DNA of 15,032 bases from an uncultured Angelakisella sp. (GTDB taxonomy: Bacteria; Bacillota; Clostridia; Oscillospirales; Ruminococcaceae), in assembly GCA_910585535.1 (NCBI GenBank), contig CAJUFK010000085.1:1-15032 (forward strand). The letters run 5' to 3'. Numbering within the stretch: the stretch's first letter is position 1; every line of letters begins with the position of its first letter. A program made the position numbers and the translations under genes. The notes under the pieces were generated by a model. The model did no database searches and was not told the origin of the DNA. It saw only the letters and a list, made by a program, of their open reading frames with translations. Shown here piece by piece: positions 13,407 to 15,032 of the stretch.

Positions 13407-13556
13407 ATGTTCTTAGGTTTGCAGTGGTACTGGTGGCTGGTCATCGTGGCGGTGCTGGTTATCTCTGTCCCCTTCAAGGTGAAGTTTATGAAGTGGTGGG
13501 CCGGACGGCAGCAGGAGCAGAAGGGCCAGCGGGGAAAGTGGGGTGAGGAAGAATGA
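13407..13556 (+). CDS. Small membrane protein, 49 residues
   Basis: An ATG at 13407, eight bases after AAGGAGG, opens a 49-codon gene. The protein begins MFLGLQWYWWLVIVAVLVI, giving one membrane segment (about 4-22) flanked by a tryptophan/tyrosine belt, then a basic stretch (PFKVKFMKWWAGR) and a polar, charged tail (QQEQKGQRGKWGEEE). Its stop overlaps the ATPase start in an ATGA, so translation is coupled. The promoter, ribosome site and overlap together show it is real although short. I do not recognise a named family. It may be a small accessory subunit of the following transporter, or the membrane partner that signals to the loop-less kinase encoded immediately upstream. Both roles are inference. 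Orientation with the charged tail in the cytoplasm is expected from the positive-inside rule. Confidence 0.8.
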   Translation: MFLGLQWYWWLVIVAVLVISVPFKVKFMKWWAGRQQEQKGQRGKWGEEE

Positions 13557-14401
13557 TCGAGGTCAAGGGCCTGACATTCTCCTACGGCAAGGACAAACAA
13601 GCCCTTCACGGGCTGAACTTCACAGTAGGGGATGGGGAGATATTCGGCTTCCTGGGGCCCAACGGCTCCGGCAAGTCCACCACCCAGAAGATTCTTACCG
13701 GGATTTTGCGGGGCCATGGCGGGAAGGTCTCCCTGTTCGGTCAGGATATTTCCACCCCCCATGGCCCGGAATTTTTCCAGAAGATCGGCGTTCTGTTCGA
13801 GTTCCCCTACCTGTACGCCAATTTAAGCGCCTTGGATAACCTTTCCTACTTTGCCTCCTTCTATCCCAAAGAGCAGCGGCGGGATGCTAGGGAGCTGCTG
13901 GAGATGCTGGAATTTAAGCCGGACTTTCTGAAAAAACCGGTGTCCTCCTACTCCAAGGGGATGCGCCAACGGGTAAGTATGGCCAGAGCCCTGGTGGGGG
14001 GCCCCCGGCTGCTGTTCCTGGACGAGCCCACCAGCGGCCTTGACCCCTCCGGCGCGGTGCTGTTCCGAAGGATCATCGAACAGGAGCGCAAAAAGGGAAC
14101 CACGGTCTTTGTCACCACCCACAACATGATGGACGCCGACCTGCTGTGCGACCGGGTGGCGTTCATCGCGGGTGGAAACCTGGTGGCCCTGGACACACCC
14201 AAGCGTCTAAAGGAAAAAAACAGCAACCACCGGGTGGTTATCGACTACCTATACCGGGGACAGCGGGAGTCGATAACCATGGAAGCCCCAGAATTGGAGA
14301 CAGGTATCCCCTTTGCCCATGATGAGATCATCAGCATCCACTCCCAGGAGCCCACCCTGGAGGATATGTTCATCCAGTACACGGGAAGGGGGCTGTCCTG
14401 A
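13553..14401 (+). CDS. ABC transporter ATPase with LanF-like E-loop (region D)
   Basis: The 282-residue product has Walker A GPNGSGKST (35-43), a glutamate at the Q-loop position (E83 in VLFEFPYLYANLS), a degenerate signature YSKGMRQR (133-140) instead of LSGGQ, Walker B LLFLDEP (153-159), D-loop SGLDP and H-loop H190. The E-loop matches the region A ATPase (E85) and points to the peptide-immunity branch. The start is coupled to the 49-residue gene by an ATGA, and its end overlaps the permease start (TGATG). A C-terminal extension of about 75 residues ends in TLEDMFIQYTGRGLS, a common ending in this ATPase type. The transporter is probably induced by the region D system through the TTCACA repeats. 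Substrate unknown. Confidence 0.9.
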   Translation: MIEVKGLTFSYGKDKQALHGLNFTVGDGEIFGFLGPNGSGKSTTQKILTGILRGHGGKVSLFGQDISTPHGPEFFQKIGVLFEFPYLYANLSALDNLSYFASFYPKEQRRDARELLEMLEFKPDFLKKPVSSYSKGMRQRVSMARALVGGPRLLFLDEPTSGLDPSGAVLFRRIIEQERKKGTTVFVTTHNMMDADLLCDRVAFIAGGNLVALDTPKRLKEKNSNHRVVIDYLYRGQRESITMEAPELETGIPFAHDEIISIHSQEPTLEDMFIQYTGRGLS

Positions 14402-15032
14402 TGGGAAAAGGCTTTTGCGCCCTGCTCAAAAAGGACTGCCGGATGCTGGCGTCGGGGAAGTTTTTTCTCATGGCCCTGGGGTTCCTGGCTCTCTATACGG
14501 CCTATGTCAACTTTGGCTATCTCCGCTTCATGCAGATGGAGCCATATCAAGTGTATCTCTATGACCCGGCGGGAACGCAGACGGCAAAATCCCCCCTGGT
14601 GCAGACGGTTCCCTCTATGGAGGAGATGGACGCCGCTTTGCTTGCCGATGCCAACGGCGTGGGGTTGGATGCCGGCGCCGGGAATGTGCGGGTGGTGCTC
14701 TACAAAGGGGCGGAGCATATCGACAACCACCGGGCAGACTATGCCCTCTCCTTGCTGCGGCCCTCGACCAATCCTGCCCCAGAGGTGCTGGGTACCTATA
14801 CACCGGAGCAAAAGGCCCGGCGGGAGATCACCTGCGAGCTGCTGTTCTTTGAGCTGGCCGCTGTGGGATTTTTGGGGATCGCCGCCGTGCTGTTCAAGGA
14901 AAAGGGGATGGGGGTCATTCGGGTCCACGCCATTCTCCCCCTGCGAAAGGACCTGTTTCTCCTTTCCAAGCTGGCGGTGTTCCTGCTCTCCGATCTGGCC
15001 TTTGCTGTGCTGCTCACCCTACTGAATGTGGG
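14401..15032 (+). CDS. ABC-2 type permease, N-terminal part (runs off the window)
   Basis: The frame opens with the ATG at 14401, inside the TGATG shared with the ATPase gene, and stays open to the window end (210 codons and two bases). The start MGKGFCALLKKDCRMLASGK is basic and amphipathic. The first membrane segment is about 20-36. An external domain follows, about 40-145, with charged and proline-containing segments (for example YDPAGTQTAKS and YTPEQKARRE). A second segment (about 147-164) and a third (about 185 onward) are visible before the cut. The architecture, a large external domain between segments one and two, resembles the region B permease. It should pair with the preceding ATPase. 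Its full length and any second permease after it cannot be seen. Confidence 0.85.
   Translation, partial: MGKGFCALLKKDCRMLASGKFFLMALGFLALYTAYVNFGYLRFMQMEPYQVYLYDPAGTQTAKSPLVQTVPSMEEMDAALLADANGVGLDAGAGNVRVVLYKGAEHIDNHRADYALSLLRPSTNPAPEVLGTYTPEQKARREITCELLFFELAAVGFLGIAAVLFKEKGMGVIRVHAILPLRKDLFLLSKLAVFLLSDLAFAVLLTLLNV

Noticed and set aside
1..15032. CRISPR arrays, tRNA or rRNA genes, insertion sequences, lantibiotic precursor or LanB/LanM synthetase genes
   Set aside because: I found none: no spaced palindromic repeats, no transposase motifs, no RNA gene folds and no leader-peptide or cyclase motifs. The locus looks like resistance rather than peptide production.

Overview
The window looks like chromosomal DNA of a GC-rich, Gram-positive gut anaerobe of the class Clostridia, probably an Oscillospiraceae-type organism. 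The grounds are strong AGGAGG ribosome sites, densely packed ATGA-coupled operons, high-GC codon use, and gene families (LanFEG-like transporters, YxeA, OmpR/VanS-type two-component systems) typical of Firmicutes. The genus assignment is inference.

The whole 15 kb is a run of antimicrobial-peptide sensing and resistance modules: three two-component systems and four ABC transporters. Region A (1-3973) has a response regulator and a cut-off sensor kinase on the minus strand. They are divergent from a plus-strand operon of a LanF/CprA-like ATPase, two LanE/LanG-like permeases and a secreted YxeA-family protein. Region B (4075-7935) has a second regulator and kinase, then an ATPase and an ABC-2 permease. 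Region C (7980-11454) has a MacB/LolD-type ATPase with an 825-residue double-FtsX permease, then an unrecognised 87-residue protein. Region C has no two-component system of its own. Region D (11583-15032) has a third regulator and kinase; the kinase has almost no extracellular loop. A 49-residue membrane protein, an ATPase and a permease that runs off the window follow. No gene-free stretch exceeds 300 bases. The longest intergenic spaces are 146 bases (958-1103), 128 bases (11455-11582), 101 bases (3974-4074) and 88 bases (13319-13406).

The most informative signals lie between the genes. The transporter operons of regions A and D each start behind four repeat units phased exactly 11 bp apart, with different words (CTCAAGG and TTCACA). 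Each set ends 9 bp before a TA-rich -10 box and neither has a clear -35. This is the expected layout for an OmpR-family regulator activating its target, with a separate DNA word per system. The promoters in front of the region B and D transporters share the start-site sequence ACTCTCC(A/T)TGAAAC. In both, the left arm of an inverted repeat lies on or just after the -10, so it would be absent or mostly absent from transcripts begun there but present in read-through transcripts. In B the hairpin looks like a terminator; in D it would mask the ribosome site. This suggests a shared way of insulating transporter genes from read-through of the regulator operon.

Proposed working: each kinase senses a peptide or envelope signal, its regulator binds the phased repeats, and the adjacent transporter is induced to remove the peptide. 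These roles are inferred from family and context; ligands cannot be read from the sequence.
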